This document shows positions 36,501 to 48,178 of a stretch of DNA of 64,000 nt, in pieces (position 1 is the first letter of the stretch; every line of letters starts with the position of its first letter). The stretch lies in NCBI GenBank assembly GCA_001661515.1, contig LUVW01000017.1, positions 186,001-250,000 of the forward strand. Reading direction: 5' to 3'. The notes beneath the pieces are model-generated. The model searched no databases, was not told the origin of the DNA, and saw only the letters and a list, made by a program, of their open reading frames with translations. This DNA comes from Capniomyces stellatus (Eukaryota; Kickxellomycota; Harpellomycetes; Harpellales; Legeriomycetaceae). Both the position numbers and the translations under genes were made by a program.

Positions 36501-37890
36501 TTACGACCGCTGCATCGGTTTGGCCCAAGCAAACTACGCCCTCTTTGCCCACATCAACACCAACTACCCAAGGTCCGCCTTTGTCAAGGGAAGGCTTGTT
36601 ATTGTCAGTCTTGATCCCATTGGGAACACTTTGGCCCTCGTCAAGTCTGTTTCCGAGACTTATCTCGGCTTGGTTGTTCTGGTTCCCGCAGCCAGACTCG
36701 GCGACATTTCCCAATCTGCAACCCTTGATAGCCTTGTCACCTTTGACGCCTTTGACAACTTTGAAAGCCCCAACCAAAAAGTCGTGCCGCCAACACCAGT
36801 GCTTGGCTACAGCAGCACTCTGGATCAGCTGGTTTCAAAGTACGGCCTACACGACTACGAGGTACAGAGTGTCAAGCTGCCCATATCGCTAGTAACCTTT
36901 GTTACCGATGTCGTGGTTGGGAACGCAGCCAATCTTGGCAACCAAGAGTGTCTGTTTACCCTGAAGCACGAGTTGAGGCCGGCCAGAAAGGTTTCCGAGT
37001 ACAAGTACATCAACAAGACGTTTTCTTCGCTCGAGTACAGCCTGCTACTCAGCAAAAGAGATGAGCTGATAAGCAGACACGCCAACCAGGGTCAGTACCT
37101 GTGTGAAATGTGTCCCCAGCTAGCCGATCACTTCTCAACGCACAACCTCAAACAGGCGCTCGAATGGCAAATGTCCCAGATGAAGTACGTGATGAGCGAA
37201 AATAATCTGGAGATGATTCCCGAGTACAACAACCGCCTACTGGTCCTGCAGGAGCTCGGGTACATTGACGAGAACCAGAATGTTCTGATCAAGGGCCGCA
37301 TTGGGTGCGAGATAAACACCTGTAATGAACTCATAATGACCGAGTTTATTTTCGATAACTTGTGCTCTGATCTGTCCTGCGAAGAGCTGATTGCTGTAGT
37401 CAGCGGGTTCGTTTGCCAAATAAAGAGCCACCCTTCGTTGAACGCACTGCTGGAAAGCTACAACTGCTCCAACAACATTGACACTGACGACCCCCTCGAC
37501 GGTGCTGGTGTTGCTGTTGTTGAGGGGCTAAGGTTGACACACAATATTATGGCTACCGTGTCCAAAATCAAACACATAATCAACCGCATCAAGGATGCCG
37601 AGTCAAAGCACAACATAACTACTGCCGAGGTCAATGACACAATGTACAACCCCTACCTAATCGAGGTTGCGTTCTTGTGGGCCAATAAAATGTCATTGCT
37701 TGAGCTGACCAACTACACTGACGAACAACTTGGCCTCATTGTACGCTGTATTTCCCGGATCGACGACTGCTTGCTTGAGCTCGTTACTTCCTTCAAGGTC
37801 TGCGGTTACGACCAGTCGCTCATCAAAATCGGCCTGTGTCGCGAGTTGGTTAAAAGAGACATTGTCTTTGCAACCTCATTATACTACTAG
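33571..37890 (+). CDS. SKI2: Ski2 RNA helicase (Ski complex, cytoplasmic exosome cofactor)
   Basis: Proposed exons 33571-33621, 33786-33898 and 34035-37890, 1339 residues. Intron 1 is GT...TAG; intron 2 uses a GC donor (AAAAG|GCAAGC...ATATAG), the only join I can find that keeps frame. The long third exon is certain; the first two are inferred. Ski2 unwinds and feeds mRNA to the cytoplasmic exosome. Motifs include AAHTSAGKTVVAEYA (Walker A, about K350), TSPIKALSNQKYRDF, FDEVHYVND (DEVH, about residue 437), LLSATV, LFATETFAMGVNMPAK and QMSGRAGRRGLD. The insertion after GRTRKI is Ser/Gly-rich as in fungal Ski2, and the end, KRDIVFATSLYY, is typical. A Glu/Lys-rich tract lies near residues 230-270. 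Ski2 is favoured over Mtr4 by the N-terminal region (VPFKPGG) and RPVPLEHYLY. Confidence 0.93.
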
Positions 37891-38538
37891 ACTCCCCCCC
37901 CCCCCTCCCACTTCCTCCCAATCATTTTTTTTAAAGTTCTCTTTACTTTTTCTTTTCTTCATTCAATTCATTTTTGTTTTAATGTTGAACTTTTTGGTTG
38001 GAGGGGGGGGGTGTTGGTTGTGTGTAGGTTTTGGTGTAGGTGTTTGATTTTGTTTTTGATTTTGTTTTTGACGGAGGGCCAAGACTGTTGGGTCACGTGC
38101 TGTTTAAACACTTTTTTTTCGATGTTTTTAAACTAATTCAAAACGTGTCAATCGCCCACATTTTTTCTTTAATTGTATTTATGAGTTAAATTCTCGATCT
38201 CACGTAGTTAAAAAAAGTCGTGTAAAATTTTAACGCCCATAAATAGCAAACCATTTTTAGTTAAATAGCTTTCCTTAATTTCGATTATTTTTTTGCTTTG
38301 ATTTTTTTATTTTTATAAAAATAAAAACATCATGAAATTCCAACAAGATCTCATAGTGCTTTGAAGGTGTATATATGTGTGTGTGTGTGTATTTATGTGT
38401 GTCTTGGGGATGCACATGGTGTTCAGATACTTGCTTGCTTTTCGACGTTTGTTTATTTTGCTTTTACAGCGCAAAACGTTCGACCACTATTGAGCAACAA
38501 GTTTCTTGATGAAAAACAATATCTTTGGAGCTATTGAT

Positions 38539-38585
38539 TTAATTTTTAATTTCTTGTTTTTTTTATTGTAGTTAATTTTTAATTT
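38539..38585. repeat. 14-base direct repeat around T(n)ATTG insert
   Basis: TTAATTTTTAATTT at 38539-38552 and 38572-38585 flank CTTGTTTTTTTTATTGTAG. The repeat is low-complexity, so this assignment is weaker than others in the family. Confidence 0.4.
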
Positions 38586-39131
38586 TTTGGTTATTTTCCT
38601 AGTAATTTCGTCTTCATTTATGTGACTTTTTGTTTTACTACCTCCTCCCCCACTTTCCTAAGGCTGTAATGTACCAACGTTGCTTTACGCCCAAACGAAC
38701 CAATACTGGCTCTTGAGTAACAGCCTTTTCTTTTCTTCTTTCTTTTTTCGAGTACAAATTTTAAACCCTTATTTGCTTGGAAAAAGTGTCCTATCCCGTT
38801 TCTACAACAGTCCAATCCAACTTTCAAACTTTTTTTTTTATTGTTATTAATTTAAAAAAATAACTTGTATTAGCAAATTCCCATATATATAGGTTTCCTT
38901 CCATCAACCAATTCTTAAACTGTCTCGAGACAATTAGTCTTTTTTTTTGTTATCGTTATGTTATCAGCCAGTATAGCTAGATTGGTTTTCTCAAATAGGA
39001 CTTTCCAGCTGCTTATTCAGGCAAACATACTTGATAATTTTAAATCAAGTGCATAATATTAGTAAACCGAAGCTTAATGTAATTTAAATATAGGAAATAA
39101 GCTCACGTTATTAGCTTTTCTGTTGTGATGA

Positions 39132-39153
39132 TTCTGTTGCCAACAAACCACAC
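39132..39153 (+). repeat. Dispersed repeat copy (TTCTGTTGCCAACAAACCAC, A-rich tail)
   Basis: Matches 63836-63857 at all but one of 22 bases and is likewise followed by an A-rich tail (GAATAAAAACAAACAAAC). No flanking duplication seen. Confidence 0.7.
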
Positions 39154-40624
39154 GAATAAAAACAAACAAACATTAAATTCTCTACGCTTTTATGGTTATT
39201 GATCAAATTTACGATAAGATGTTCTTTAAAGAACAGCAATTTGCATCAAAAAAAAGAAGAAAAAAAAAGAAAAGATATGAAAAAATAATTACCCCCTCTC
39301 TTCATTCATCGATTTCTGACATTAAAGCTTAAAGCTTACTTCCTTCCTTCACGCTGGACTAATCACTTGGCAAACGACTTTGCAATTAAGCTTTTTATCA
39401 CAGTGTTATTAGATTTGTTTATTGTTAATTCTATTAATAGAGTAGATCAGTACTGATTAGTATTTTTATATTAACTGGCTTACTTTTTTTTAAAAAAATA
39501 AATAAATAATAATTGCTTAATCATACAAATCCTGAAATCTCATTTGTATACACTTTTGCACTATAAGTATGGTAAAGACTGGGATTTTCATTTTGGGTAA
39601 CCTAGTTGGTAAATCATGTTCTAGAAAAATACGAAAATAGCAGTAAAGTGCGAAAGGAGAGAAAAAAGGAGGAAAGGAGTTGAACAATATTACGTTGTTA
39701 ACGATAATAGCTTCAATCTTATGCATATGAATATCTTTAGATATCGCAATATCTCTTATTTATTAAAAATCAGCTGGCAGTAGATCAATGTGTGCAAAAA
39801 AAAAAAATTATTTTTTTTTGGGTAGATTCAGACTAATTTTATTTGTCGAGAAAAGTATAGTGTGGACCTTTTATCTACAAAGAAGCGCTAGGATGCGACA
39901 AATGATCAAACTATTAATATAACTTTTAAAGGGTTTCAAAACTTTGTTTATAAAAATAAAGCTTTGCAAGAAAGGTTTGTTTATCAAGCAGACCCAACCA
40001 TATCAAATCGTTGCTATTTCGATTACAGACAATAATAGCCAAGCAGACCAATATTTATGTCCATTAGGAGCTCGTTTCCATCCATTTAGAAGTGCGCATT
40101 ATTGTAATAATCACCCATTTTAACCCTTTGTTTCAAATGATAATGGCCATGCTTATGACTATGCTCATGATTATGATGGCAATAGTGATTATGACAACAG
40201 TTGTAGCTATGGTTTTTGGCTTTTAATTTAGCTTCAGAATGGCAATTAACCGATATATACATTTGGGGAAATTATAACAAAAGTACAAGTAATTTTTGAA
40301 TGTCGTTTCGGTAATAATCTGATACTCTTTTATTGTGTTTGTTAGTTTTTATTTTTTACTCGGGCCTTTTCTTTCATTATTGAAATATATTTTTGTTCTG
40401 TATAAAAAAATAACGAGTATTTTTACGTGGCTAAACAAATGACCAAGTTTAACAGTATCAAATTTCCAGCTTAAACTTTAATTACAAATCCATAAATATA
40501 AACTCACAATTTGGGCCATTTGGTTTATTTGATGTTGCACTTTCTTTTAATGGAAATAGCGAAAAACAAGAATAACCCAACTCCAAATAGAACCTTATAT
40601 AAATCACCAAAAATCTTTTAGCTT

Positions 40625-40671
40625 TCTAGCAACCTTTTTTTTTTTTTATCGAAATTCTAATAACCTTTTTT
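40625..40671. repeat. 16-base imperfect direct repeat around T(n)ATCGAAAT insert
   Basis: TCTAGCAACCTTTTTT (40625-40640) and TCTAATAACCTTTTTT (40656-40671) differ at two bases. The insert TTTTTTTATCGAAAT is a one-base variant of the ATTGAAAT family, so this looks like an older event. Confidence 0.6.
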
Positions 40672-41329
40672 AATTGTAACCATAGTTTAACACTTTTTCA
40701 AAATACTTTCGCGAGCTACGAGTGTAAGTACAACGTCTATACTAACGTTATAAAACGAATTAAACACTATTTCCACGCATGCTTAAACATGGACGTACCT
40801 GTATGCGCCATGTATAAACACAACCCTTTGTTGTACCGCAGAAAAAATTACCGTTTTCTTTATTGCTTTTATTTTCGTCTTGGTTCAGAAAAATAACGTC
40901 GTAATTAATTTGGAAAGTCTACAAGTTCGCTCTATTATCGCACTTGTTTTTATATCTTCCAGCTTGGCTAGCAATACCATATTAGAACGGTTGTTAGACG
41001 ATATATCCTTTGCACAGAGATATCAACTTCAACCTAGCTAATTTGGCTGCCGATTTTATCATATAACTTATCAACAGCAGCAAAAAAAAAAAAAAAACTT
41101 ACATTAAAAAAAGCTTAGTAAATATAGCTTACGCTATCGAAGCTTCTTGAATATTTGAAAAAAATACCAGTTTTGAAAACCTGTTTGGGATACATATTAT
41201 TTGCACAATTGGGTTATCACAGTGTATACGCATTACCATAGCACACGCTACAAGCTAAATAGTTGCTAAAAAAAATTCCTTATTTAAACCCACCCCCGGT
41301 ATACTATCAATTAGAAACTCGTAAAAATA

Positions 41330-42630
41330 ATGAGTAACAATCTAAATGTCGAAGGTAAGTAATATATTCATTGCTTTAAATCATTGCTGAAATAATTTTT
41401 TTTTACTTTATCTTTAATATAACTTTTTTTGATGCTTTGGTGCTCAGATATCACTAAATGTGGCAGCAGTTGAAACCTCAGTACCCCACATTAATTGTAA
41501 AGAACACATTTACTAACATTCTGTAATTTCCATAAATCATGTGCAGTAAAGTTCCCAAACTTTATTAATAAAGTTTTTGACGAAAACAAAGCCTGGGCTG
41601 ACTCTTTAGTAGAGGCCCACCACGTTGACTATTTTAAAAAGCATACTACTGGCCAACGCCCCAAGCTTTTGTATATCGGTAAATATTGCTATTTCTAAAT
41701 CTAATCATGTTGCCACCACGTTTAGAATCTTTACAATACAAAACTGCTGATGCCCAACAGTACGTTTCAATATTTATATCACCTCTTTATTGCTACTCAT
41801 GTTTGTAGGATGTTCTGACTCAAGGGTCGCTTCTGATTTGCTTACCGGTGCCAGTAAGTACATTCAGTTACCAGAACCAACAAACTTCTGCTAAAACTTA
41901 TGTGTTTTCTCTCTTTTTTTTATTTTAAAAAAATCAAGACAACAATTGAATTTCCAAGATGTTTTCAATGAAAAATTTAAAGTCATAACCGTCTCGGACT
42001 ACAATGTAAGTAAAAAATTGCCACTATCTTAGATCCAGGAGAGGTGTTTTCGCACAGAAATATAGCAAACTCCATCCGAAAGGATGACTTCAACACCCTT
42101 TCAGTACTGGAGTATGCCGTCAATTACTTGGGAGTGGAGAATATAGCTGTTACAGGTTGGTATATTTATTAGGATTAAGCTACTAATTATTTGTCTATTT
42201 TTTCTCACCAAAAGCAAGCTGGTATATATAGTAAACACATAACAAAAAAATTGTTTTTTTAGGCCATACATACTGTGGAGGTGTTAAAGCCTGTATGGAT
42301 CACGAACCGATGCCTGGTGTAATAGGCGACTTCCTTACACCAGTTCGCGAACTGTATGAAAAAAACAAAGAGTACATTGATAAGCTACCAACTCAGACCG
42401 AAAAGGATCAGCTGTTGGTTGAGCTTAATGTTAAGCGACTGGTGAAGGTATTAAGCGAATTGCCTGTCACAACCAAGCAATGGGAAAAGGGAAATCCCCT
42501 TACTATCTACGGTTGGGTATACAGGATTGAAAACGGTAGAATTAAAGATCTAAAAGTTACATGTAGCTCACCCACCGACTTTAAACTTAAGTACGAACCT
42601 GAACTAAAACAGAGTGGGCTGAATATTTAA
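41330..42630 (+). CDS. Beta-class carbonic anhydrase
   Basis: Five exons: 41330-41354, 41547-41678, 41809-41853, 42033-42155 and 42263-42630, 230 residues. It interconverts CO2 and bicarbonate at a zinc centre. The signatures are GCSDSRVASDLLTG (zinc Cys about C54, Asp56-Arg58 dyad), NPGEVFSHRNIANS, and GHTYCGGVKAC (zinc His about H110, Cys about C113). The C-terminal part (WEKGNPLTIYGWVYRIENGRIKDL) is as in fungal Nce103-like enzymes. No targeting sequence is evident, so it is probably cytosolic. The first exon encodes only 8 residues. The third intron (41854-42032) is longer than its neighbours and holds a spliceable-looking stretch (41958-42005) that would not keep frame. Confidence 0.93.
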
Positions 42631-43119
42631 ACCCGATTGCCACGTTTTTTTTTTGTTTTTTTTTCACAAGCAGCTTTTCCCCCTATATTTCTTAGCTTTC
42701 TTTTTTTTTTTCTACCTTTTTTTTGAAAATAAAATACTAAAAAAAAAAAAGTACCCAACTCGCATCACTTGAATACACTACCAAATCTTGTAGAATTACT
42801 ATCAGTGCTATGGGAAATGTGCTATAGGCTGCCTTATCCAGTTTCTTGTTAGTGTGTATTTCTGTCCTTTTTTTTTTTTTGGCGATGTGTTTATTACAGC
42901 TAACATTGTGGCATTGATTTTCAGACTATTTTACCATCAAAAAAAGAAACGAAAATAAAAGAGCGCAAACAAAAAATTATAGCGACAAATTGTCCTTTGA
43001 AATCGGGTTCCATGATTTTTCCCTTGTTTTTAAATAATTGCTTTTGTAGTTTATAAATCCTAAACTAAATTGACATTGAAAAAAAAAGAAATAAACATAT
43101 ACAGAAGCAGATATAAAAG
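42631..43119. other. Intergenic between carbonic anhydrase and NOSIP-like genes
   Basis: No gene seen; several poly-T and poly-A runs, presumably the 3' end of the anhydrase transcript and the promoter of the next gene. Confidence 0.55.
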
Positions 43120-44908
43120 ATGTCCAGACATTCAAAAAACAACACGGCACGGGGATTCTTCACTTATGCTGAACGGCAAATGCTCGACTATGGAACCAAA
43201 AAGGTAACAACTGCACGCTGTTTAGTAGCTAATTGAAGTATGTGGATTCTTTGATGTTCTATATAGCTCGGCTTATTCTTTCTCTTTAAATGTCTATTTA
43301 TGTATATGCGCGGATAAAATAGTACCAATTAATCAATATTATTAGCATTAATAAACAGATGTCAATAAAAAAAAACGTATTAACAGCAAAGATTAGGTTC
43401 AGATTCAAAAAGGAAGTTTGACAGTTGCTACTTGTGTTTACAAACCGCAAGAGAACCAGTGACATGGCAAGTTTTACTTTTGCTCTTCTTTCTATTATAC
43501 AGCAACAACCAAGTTCTGGCAGCTTTTTTTTTTAAATATAGACCTGTCTTTGATAATAAACTGTTGCAACAATGATATTCCCAAAAATGTAGTTTGAAGG
43601 GGCATTTGAGCTGCAAGGAGTGTATATACAAAAGTATACTGGACCAGAAGGAAGAGATTTCAAGACAGCTAGCAGAGTACAGACAAAAAACAGAGCAGGA
43701 TACAGTATGTATTATCTTGCTACAAAAGTACCGACTATAAATGTACCGATAGAAGTGACCACTAGCTACCGGAAACACTCACTTTTGTTTATAAAGGATG
43801 TACTGACAAAGCTGTATATACAAATCTTGGCTGCATAGAATACCCAAAAACTATTAAAAAATAAGAAACGGGATGAGCTACTGGATAGCATCGTCAAAGA
43901 TGAAACTCAGATGGTCAGCACGAGCCTAGTGACAGTTACCAAAGAGAAGAAGCCATATGGTAAGTAGCTACTTTTATATATATAACTCGCTTCCCGCTTA
44001 CTATCATTTAGTAGATCATCTTTTTTGCGTTTTACTAACCTGCAAACACATCTACGCAATGTGAACTTGTAGACCGACCAAAGACAGCCAAGGTAAGCTA
44101 AATACGCTTGTCAAACAAACATTTTGCCATGAGCTATGGATTATATCATAACCCAATTAATACTACTTTGCTTGAACATTTGGTCAAAAATCAACAGGTG
44201 CCATTGTCGTTTGAGGCTAAACGGGTATCAGATAAACAAATATCCAGCTTTTGGATTGTAAGTCGGGACACTATTTGTAGTAATTGTGAGTATATTTATA
44301 CGTGTATACATTTGACCAAGCCTTACTTATTTACGTATAGCCAAGCTTAACTACCAACGCGGAAGCAGTGGTCAAAAGCCCCACCAAAGTCAATGTCCAG
44401 TGCTTGGCTCAAACCCCACACTCTTTAAGGTGAGTAGTCCAGATGTGTATGTTTAATGCAAATACCCCCCGCTATCTCTACAATGGGTTACTTACTTGAC
44501 CACTGTATGGTTAGAATGAAGAAATTAGTACCAGTCAAGTTTTCGAGTTCAGGAGACGACAAGACTAATGTTTGTACAGCATGCACAAAGTCTTTTCAGA
44601 ACAGTTCCAAGATAAACGGTAAGGCTTATATACTTTGATGGTGGCTTTTTGGGTAGCTGGAAGTTGTATATTGAACTAACTGGCCTACTTTGGCTCTTGT
44701 ATTTAAATCAACAGTTATGGCAGAGTGTGGACATGTGTTTTGTGGTAACTGCGTAGTCCGGTTTATTGAGCACGACAAAAAATGCAACGTGTGTTCCACC
44801 AATGTCAGTCTGGACAGTATTATTGTTTTGAAAACCGAAGGATCTGGGTTTACTTCTGGTGGGGGTATAACCGAGGCCTCAAAGTACGGCTTGGGGTTCA
44901 TCGGCTAG
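43120..44908 (+). CDS. NOSIP: NOSIP-like RING/U-box protein (probable E3 ubiquitin ligase)
   Basis: Nine exons: 43120-43203, 43387-43466, 43593-43704, 43839-43959, 44073-44092, 44198-44257, 44341-44429, 44515-44618 and 44715-44908, 287 residues (human NOSIP 301). Intron 2 has a GC donor (ACATG|GCAAGT); exon 5 is 20 bases. The N-terminus MSRHSKNNTARGFFTYAER is a family hallmark. A first zinc site spans C42, C45, C55, H59, C62, C65 (FDSCYLCLQ...CLKGHLSCKEC). Then come SSFWIPSLT and a C-terminal RING half (CTACTKSF, then ECGHVFCGNCVVRF and CNVC). Homologues act as nuclear E3 ligases and associate with spliceosomes. All joins keep frame and each exon aligns to the family in order. Confidence 0.9.
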
Positions 44909-45347
44909 GGCTGAAGGCTATTTTTATTTCAGCGCTAGTCTTTCATCATTTATATACATGTATATTTTTTTTGATTATTATTTTTTTATCTAAAAGCCAA
45001 TAGTCCAAGAACCACTATCCTCCAATTCGTTTTGGTTAGTGTATGTACTCCGTTCAGTCTTTTTTTTCGTTTAAATTTATTATTTTTTTATTTTTATTAG
45101 TAAAAACAGTATTTTTCTTTTGAACTCGATTAGTGCGTTCAATCTAGATATCTATAAAATATAACATTGACGCTCCAAATCAGACAGAACGCAAGAATAA
45201 ACCAAGTATAAAAATGAAGTCTATGATGGTTCTTGGAGGTATATAGCCTAGATTTCAAACATTGACAGCATTTGTAAATATGTTGAGCATTCCTGTTTCC
45301 GATCGCGTTGGTTTTTTTTTTTAATGTTTCGTTTGAATTTGAGCCGA
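44909..45347. other. Intergenic between convergent NOSIP-like and uS19m genes
   Basis: Mostly T-rich 3' flank. A short ATG frame at 45213 followed by a GTATAT donor-like signal is preceded by TATA-like sequence, but no second exon could be found. Confidence 0.45.
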
Positions 45348-45632
45348 TTATTTGTTCTTTGTTAGACGGTAAGTGAATGGCTTTCTTGTATGCGAGAACT
45401 CTCCTAGCTTTCTACCAATCATCTCTTCTGTGATGTTGACCGGCAAGTATTTATTCCCATTATGAACCAAAAATTTCGCGCCAACCATATTTGGCAGTAT
45501 AGTACATGCTCTCGCTTTTGTCATGATTGGTTTACCGGCTTTTATGCTCTCCGATAATCCTGGGAAAGTCACGAAAAATGGACCTTTCCAGGCTGATCTT
45601 GCCAATAATGTCATCGATAGCTTCATTTCCAC
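45348..45632 (-). CDS. RSM19: Mitochondrial small-subunit ribosomal protein uS19m
   Basis: Single exon, 94 residues, the usual length for Rsm19 (91 in yeast). Family signatures: RSAWKGPFF near the N-terminus, KARACTILPNMVGAKFLVHNG in the middle (shown only in part), and NITEEMIGRKLGEFSHTRKP near the C-terminus. uS19 sits in the head of the small ribosomal subunit near the A site. The bacterial-like basic core with the eukaryote-mitochondrial GEFSHTRKPFTYR ending points to the mitochondrial ribosome and not the cytosolic one. Confidence 0.93.
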   Translation of the reverse strand: MEMKLSMTLLARSAWKGPFFVTFPGLSESIKAGKPIMTKARACTILPNMVGAKFLVHNGNKYLPVNITEEMIGRKLGEFSHTRKPFTYRLTKNK

Positions 45633-47416
45633 TACTTTTCTGTTGCTGTGCTATTTTTTAAAGAAAAATAAAAGATCCTTTCTCGAATTGATCCTTTGTA
45701 CTTTCGATCTATCGTACTTGCCAGGTATTTATTCTGCCTCCGTTTTACTCTTAAGTCTGTATAAATCTAAATCAAAAGAAGTAAACAGTCTATCAAGTGT
45801 TATTATTTGGTTTTGCCAAAGTGCCTTTAAATCCAAATCTGATATTCTCAATTGTATTATTTCCTAGTAAATGAAATTTGCCTTTTTCCAAATTAAAAAC
45901 ACAATTGAGTGGACTAAATAGTTTAAATCCCTTTAATCTACTGAATTTTTTTTTTTCAAGTAAAAATATTTATAACGAATCAGCAAATCAATGTTCTTGA
46001 TAACATTGTTTTTTCAAAATCTTTATTTTTTTATTTTTTTTTTATTTTTTGAAAAAATAATAAACTCGAGAAAAGATAAATCAGAAGAAATCAAAGAATC
46101 AGCAGAATTTCAATAGAAAAAAACAAAGAATCAACGGCATACCCGATTGAGACTCTTCGCTATAATAGCTTTAGACCCAGATAACTGTTTTGTGCACCTT
46201 TCATCAACCTTTTTACTTTGTAAGAATCGTTGGCCTATAAGCTTTGTGCCAGGTAGTAGTTTTTACTAATGGCTAGGGATGGTATCAAGACCAAGCCCCA
46301 ATTCCATGTCTACATGATTAATGGGTTGCATTTTATGATTTTCCGTCGTACTTGGGTTTGGTTTTGCTAACCAAATAGCTGCCTAGAGAATATGTTAAGA
46401 ACTTGTACATGACGGCTATTGCTTTTTATAGAGTTAGCTTAATGAATAAGGACCAACACGGCTTATTAAATCTCGCCAGTAACATTTTTTTGTGACACCT
46501 GGTGGTTTTGGTTAAACCAAGAATTAAAAGCTCATTATTTGTAGAAAACAAAGTCCACCAACGCTTATAACTAATGCTTAATGTTCCAGTAGATGTAAAC
46601 GCCAACTTAGGTAGTTGGTGGATATACTATAAACAGCGAGCTTCTCAGAAACCTCCCTCCCTCAAAAAAAAAACAATAAGCTATTTTTTCTAGTTTACCG
46701 CGTTTATAATCTAAATTTGCCTCGAATACCTTGCCTTCTTTTTAATTATTAATTATTGACGCTTTTAATCTTCAATACAAATAAATAAGTTGGCAAGCAA
46801 ATAAAGCAACAAGAAAAAGAAAAAAAACTCCAAAAAAAAGCTAGCCATTGGCCCAACTGGTATAAACAAGCTATCTCAGTGCTTTTAGAGCTATAAATAT
46901 ATGTATCTGATTATTTGCCTAGAGAAATGCAAGCAGGAAACCAAATATTTATTTATAAGCAACCAGACGTAGAAAAGCTAATATGTAGCAGTTACTCATG
47001 TAGTCTCGTTTTTGTTTTCATATGTTTACTGCTTTTATTGAAATCAATTTCGACAAATTTAGACTTATTTTGGGTAATTAGTTGTGATTCTGAAAGAAAC
47101 AATAGAAATATAATAAAAGGAATCATAGGCAAAAAGTGTGGTTCTTGATTTGGTTGGCGCCCTGGCCAACCTAATAACACGAGCTTACGCAAGTACACTT
47201 GTTTATTGTAAGTTTGTACATATTTGTATTCCTTCACGTTTTTTTCACGGGTTTTTTTCACGTGATTTTTGTTGGTTATGTTGCTGAGCTATTGTTTAAT
47301 TGGACTGTTTATCAAATTTATTATTAGAAATAACAAGAAAATACTTGTTTTAAACTCCATCAGTGCCAAAAACGTAGATTATTAATGTAAAAAGGTTGTA
47401 TATGCCATATATTAAT
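45633..47416. other. 1.8 kb intergenic, no gene recognised
   Basis: AT-rich. It includes one short insertion footprint in the opposite orientation (46092-46135). The frame at 46915-47148 is not supported by any resemblance. Confidence 0.5.
46092..46135. repeat. 12-base direct repeat around AATTTCAATAG-A(n) insert
   Basis: CAAAGAATCAGC (46092-46103) and CAAAGAATCAAC (46124-46135) differ at one base. The insert AGAATTTCAATAGAAAAAAA is the plus-strand orientation of the ATTTCAAT-A(n) element. Confidence 0.65.
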
Positions 47417-48178
47417 TTATGCACAACTGACACATCCATCAGGTCCGCAAGAACATGTGTTTCCTTCAGCACTATTCCAAGGCGATGGCGAATTGAGCGC
47501 TATGCATAGATTCGCCAGTGGTTTGTTAATACGCCCTGGTGTGCACGATACTTGCTCTATTATACATCTAACACATCCACCGGAGCTACACACGCACACA
47601 TCTCCGTACTCATTAACCCATGGATCAGGCGAGTTGGCAGCGATACAAGCGTTTTTCTTTTCCAAATCTGAACCACCCGAGAAGCACATCGCTTCTGATT
47701 GCCCACTTGAGTTTAGTTTTGCGTTACCTCCTCCAAATCCTTCACCACTATCAAATACAAGTCCATCACCTCCAACAGATCCTGCCTCAGAACCATTACC
47801 AACATTCCCATCGCCGCCACCTCCACTTCCAGACCCACTTCCTGATCCACTACCACTTCCACTTCCACTACCAGATCCACTACCTGATCCACCACCGCTA
47901 CTTGATCCACTTCCACTTCCGGACTCTAATCCACTTCCACTTCCACTACCTGATCCACTACCACTTCCACTCCCAGATCCACTCCCAGGTCCACTACCTG
48001 ATCCACCACCGCTACCTGATCCATCTCCACCACCAGCACCTGTTGGGCTGATCCCATCGCTTTCTGTTACATATATTGTGACCGGGATACTACAAGTTGA
48101 AGGATCAACAGTGACTGTCACCATCTCGGCACAAGCTGTATGAAACATAGCCAAAGCTAATAAAGTTAGTTTTTTCAT
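47417..48178 (-). CDS. Secreted Gly/Ser-repeat protein with two tandem Cys modules
   Basis: Family not recognised. Single exon, 253 residues. The N-terminus (MKKLTLLALAMFHTACA) is a signal peptide, followed by a Val/Thr segment, then a long Gly-Ser dipeptide run (about residues 50-120), a Gly/Asn spacer, and a Cys-rich end. The end holds two related modules: ACIAANSPDPWVNEYGDVC with CVCSSGGCVRC, and LCIALNSPSPWNSAEGNTC with CSCGPDGCVSC. Shared features are C-I-A-x-N-S-P-x-P-W, a C-x-C pair and GGC/DGC-V-x-C. The layout (signal, flexible linker, duplicated disulfide module) suits a surface adhesin, spore-coat or wall-binding protein. No GPI signal is seen. The Gly-Ser DNA is an in-frame microsatellite and may vary in length. 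Confidence 0.75.
   Translation of the reverse strand: MKKLTLLALAMFHTACAEMVTVTVDPSTCSIPVTIYVTESDGISPTGAGGGDGSGSGGGSGSGPGSGSGSGSGSGSGSGSGSGLESGSGSGSSSGGGSGSGSGSGSGSGSGSGSGSGSGGGGDGNVGNGSEAGSVGGDGLVFDSGEGFGGGNAKLNSSGQSEAMCFSGGSDLEKKNACIAANSPDPWVNEYGDVCVCSSGGCVRCIIEQVSCTPGRINKPLANLCIALNSPSPWNSAEGNTCSCGPDGCVSCA

Larger units (their letters stand above)
37891..41329. other. 3.4 kb intergenic, no gene recognised
   Basis: AT-rich. It contains poly-C and poly-G runs close after the SKI2 stop, one copy of the dispersed CCAAYAAACC repeat (39132-39153) and two direct-repeat/T-run footprints (38539-38585, 40625-40671). A minus frame at 39517-39726 resembles nothing. Confidence 0.5.

Noticed and set aside
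45213..45238. Short ATG frame with TATA-like sequence upstream and a GTATAT donor
   Set aside because: No second exon could be found before the convergent uS19m gene.
46841..46875. GCTAGCC...CCAACTGGTA stretch resembling the tRNA-like A-box region
   Set aside because: Only short blocks match and no B-box follows at a suitable distance.
47457..48143. Plus-strand Pro/Leu-rich frame opposite the Gly-Ser protein
   Set aside because: Shadow of the Gly-Ser microsatellite; the minus frame has a signal peptide and ordered Cys modules.
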